Source: an uncultured Candidatus Peregrinibacteria bacterium (GTDB lineage Bacteria > Patescibacteriota > Gracilibacteria > Peribacterales > Peribacteraceae). From it: a DNA stretch of 8,322 nt. The stretch lies in assembly GCA_903822115.1 (NCBI GenBank), contig CAIJNU010000101.1, forward strand, positions 1 to 8,322, given 5' to 3'. The position numbers and the translations under genes are program-made. Positions 6,448 through 8,322 of this stretch are shown one piece after another. Each line of letters starts with the position of its first letter. Positions within the stretch are counted from its first letter, which is position 1. The notes beneath the pieces were generated by a model. It had not been told where the DNA came from, searched no databases, and worked only from the letters and a program-made list of their open reading frames with translations.

Positions 6448-8322
6448 ATGTCCAAGATCATCGGAATCGACCTCGGTACCACCAATTCCTGCGTCTCTGT
6501 GATTGAGGGCGGCGAACCCGTCGTCATTCCCAACTCCGAGGGCAACAACACCACTCCCTCCGTCGTCGGATTCAAGGATGCGGAAGTGCTCGTCGGCGTC
6601 GCTGCGAAGCGTCAGGCGGTGACGAACCCGCAGAATACGGTCTACTCCGCCAAGCGCTTTATCGGACATCGCTACTCGGAAGTGGAGAAGGAGGCGAAGC
6701 ACATGCCGTTCACGGTAAAGGGGGGCAAGGAAGGCCGTGCCGTCTTTCAAATTAACGGGAAGGAAATGCTCCCGCAGGAAGTCTCCGCGAAGGTTCTCCA
6801 GAAGCTCAAGCGCGATGCCGAGGCTTTCCTCGGTACGACAATCGACAAAGCGGTGATTACCGTGCCTGCGTACTTCGATGACTCCCAGAGGTCTGCGACC
6901 AAAGAGGCGGGACAAATCGCGGGGCTCGACGTGGTGCGCATCATCAACGAACCGACGGCCGCTGCGCTCGCGTACGGCTTGGACAAAGGCGACAAAAGCC
7001 AGAAGATCATCGTGTTCGACCTTGGAGGAGGAACGTTCGATGTGTCGGTGCTGGAGCTGGGTGACGGCGTCTTCGAAGTCATCGCCACGAACGGCGACAC
7101 GCACCTCGGCGGCGACGACTTCGACCAAGTGATCATCGAGTGGCTCGTGGCGGAATTCAAGAAGGAGAGCGGCATCGATCTGTCCAAGGATCGCATCGCG
7201 CTTCAGCGTCTCAAGGAAGTCGCCGAGAAAGCGAAGATCGAGCTGTCATCCGCGACGGAGACGGACATCAATCTGCCGTTTATCACGGCCGATGCCTCCG
7301 GACCCAAGCACCTCAATGTGAAGCTCTCGCGCGGGAAGCTCGAGATGCTCGTGAAGGATCTCATCGATCGCACCGTGAAGCCCTGTGAGAACGCGCTGAA
7401 GGATGCGAAGCTGACAAAGAAGGACATCAACGAGATTGTGCTCGTCGGAGGCATGACGCGCATGCCGGCGGTCGTTGCGAAAGTGAAGGAACTCTTTGGC
7501 AAGGAACCGCACAAGGGCGTGAATCCCGATGAGGTGGTCGCGATCGGCGCGGCGATCCAAGGTGGCGTGATGGGAGGAGACATCCACAAGGACATCGTGC
7601 TCGTCGATGTGACGCCGTTGTCGCTCGGTATCGAAACGCTCGGCGGAGTCGCCACGAAACTCATCGAGCGCAACGCCAAGATCCCCACGAGCAAGTCGCA
7701 GATCTTCTCGACCGCCGCGGACAATCAGACGTCCGTGGAGATCCACATCGTGCAGGGGGAGCGCGAACTCGCGAAGGACAACAAGTCGCTCGGACGCTTC
7801 ATCCTCGACGGCATCCTCTCCGCGCCGCGGGGCATGCCGCAAGTCGAAGTGACGTTCGACATCGACACGAACGGCATCCTCCACGTCTCAGCGAAGGATA
7901 AGGGAACGGGGAAGTCGCAGCACATCACCATTCAGGGCTCCACGGGTCTGAGCAAGGAAGAGGTGGAAAAGATGCAGAAGGACGCGGAAATCCACGCCGA
8001 AGAGGACAAGAAGAAGCGCGAGCTCATCGACGCTCGCAATCAAGCCGACGCGCTGCTCTTCTCCATCGACAAGCAGATGCGCGAGTACGACAGCAAGATC
8101 CCCGATGAGGTGAAGAAGACCGTGAACGAGAAGTCCAACGCCCTTCGCGATCTGCTGAAGAAAGAGAGCGCCTCACTCGAGGACGTAAAGAAAGCGACGG
8201 AGGAACTCGGTCTCGCGGCGCAGGAAGTCGGCAAGGTCGTCTACGAGGAAGCGCAGAAGAAGGCTCAGAGCGAAGGGGGTAATGCTGCTCCGGACTCTGG
8301 AAAAGACAATGTCGTAGACGCC
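6448..8322 (+). CDS. dnaK: Chaperone DnaK (Hsp70), 3' end missing
   Basis: ATP-driven Hsp70 chaperone of the cytoplasm, which works with DnaJ and GrpE to fold nascent and stressed proteins. 625 codons are open to the window edge. Seen: [10 protein letters not shown] (5-14) at the nucleotide site; [10 protein letters not shown] (136-145); [10 protein letters not shown] (191-200) with the conserved Thr196; [10 protein letters not shown] (331-340); the interdomain linker [12 protein letters not shown] (381-392), one residue longer before it than in E. coli; the substrate-binding beta domain to about 503; and a charged helical lid to about 605. It ends in NVVDA, the start of the usual DnaK tail, so about ten residues are probably missing. 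Between KRFIG (69) and PQEVSA (109) it carries about 22 more residues than Bacillus DnaK, matching the diderm insert. ATG 6448 gives the family N terminus [10 protein letters not shown]. No Shine-Dalgarno sequence lies in the pyrimidine-rich leader. CIRCE precedes it; grpE, dnaJ and hrcA are not upstream. Confidence 0.98.
   Translation, partial: MSKIIGIDLGTTNSCVSVIEGGEPVVIPNSEGNNTTPSVVGFKDAEVLVGVAAKRQAVTNPQNTVYSAKRFIGHRYSEVEKEAKHMPFTVKGGKEGRAVFQINGKEMLPQEVSAKVLQKLKRDAEAFLGTTIDKAVITVPAYFDDSQRSATKEAGQIAGLDVVRIINEPTAAALAYGLDKGDKSQKIIVFDLGGGTFDVSVLELGDGVFEVIATNGDTHLGGDDFDQVIIEWLVAEFKKESGIDLSKDRIALQRLKEVAEKAKIELSSATETDINLPFITADASGPKHLNVKLSRGKLEMLVKDLIDRTVKPCENALKDAKLTKKDINEIVLVGGMTRMPAVVAKVKELFGKEPHKGVNPDEVVAIGAAIQGGVMGGDIHKDIVLVDVTPLSLGIETLGGVATKLIERNAKIPTSKSQIFSTAADNQTSVEIHIVQGERELAKDNKSLGRFILDGILSAPRGMPQVEVTFDIDTNGILHVSAKDKGTGKSQHITIQGSTGLSKEEVEKMQKDAEIHAEEDKKKRELIDARNQADALLFSIDKQMREYDSKIPDEVKKTVNEKSNALRDLLKKESASLEDVKKATEELGLAAQEVGKVVYEEAQKKAQSEGGNAAPDSGKDNVVDA

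Noticed and set aside
6358..7128. 256-codon minus-strand frame antisense to dnaK, and similar frames at 6747-7196 and 7246-7884
   Set aside because: All are antisense to a textbook DnaK and have no support of their own.

Overview
The window is bacterial chromosomal DNA that looks moderately GC-rich by eye. It is densely coding and uses standard stop codons: TAG ends the first gene, TGA ends the second ATPase and obg. It holds parts or all of four protein genes and two tRNA genes: the 3' two thirds of an MgtA-type Mg2+ P-type ATPase, a complete second P-type cation ATPase, tRNA-Phe(GAA), tRNA-Ala(CGC), the ribosome-assembly GTPase Obg, and nearly all of the chaperone DnaK. The phylum cannot be fixed from this sequence. 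DnaK has the extra ~22-residue segment in its ATPase domain that is typical of diderm DnaKs and absent from Bacillus. It also sits behind a CIRCE operator (HrcA regulation), and no start codon has a convincing Shine-Dalgarno sequence. An uncultivated lineage such as a Candidate Phyla Radiation bacterium is possible, but that is only a guess.

Layout, left to right. Bases 3-1871 (+) are the MgtA-type ATPase, cut by the left edge. It ends tail to tail, 16 bp away, with the second ATPase (1888-4446, -). Bases 4447-4693 have no gene and hold the ATPase promoter, a GC-rich palindromic hairpin and an AT-rich hairpin just behind tRNA-Phe. tRNA-Phe, tRNA-Ala and obg follow, all on the minus strand, so transcription on that strand runs obg, tRNA-Ala, tRNA-Phe, ATPase. 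The 159-bp divergent region 6289-6447 carries back-to-back promoters for obg and dnaK, with the CIRCE operator overlapping the dnaK promoter. dnaK (6448 onward, +) runs off the right edge about ten residues before its expected end.

The genes fall into two groups. The right half is housekeeping: ribosome assembly and GTP sensing (Obg), translation (two tRNAs with encoded CCA ends) and heat-inducible folding (DnaK). The left half is cation transport: a P3B-type Mg2+ importer next to a P2-like pump of unassigned ion specificity. I see no mobile element, CRISPR array or obviously new multi-gene system. The items most worth a second look are the unusual tRNA-Phe (U15/A48 and G37), the short leaders without Shine-Dalgarno sequences, the PEEFP/ELIIDP ion-site signature of the second ATPase, and the two hairpins behind tRNA-Phe.
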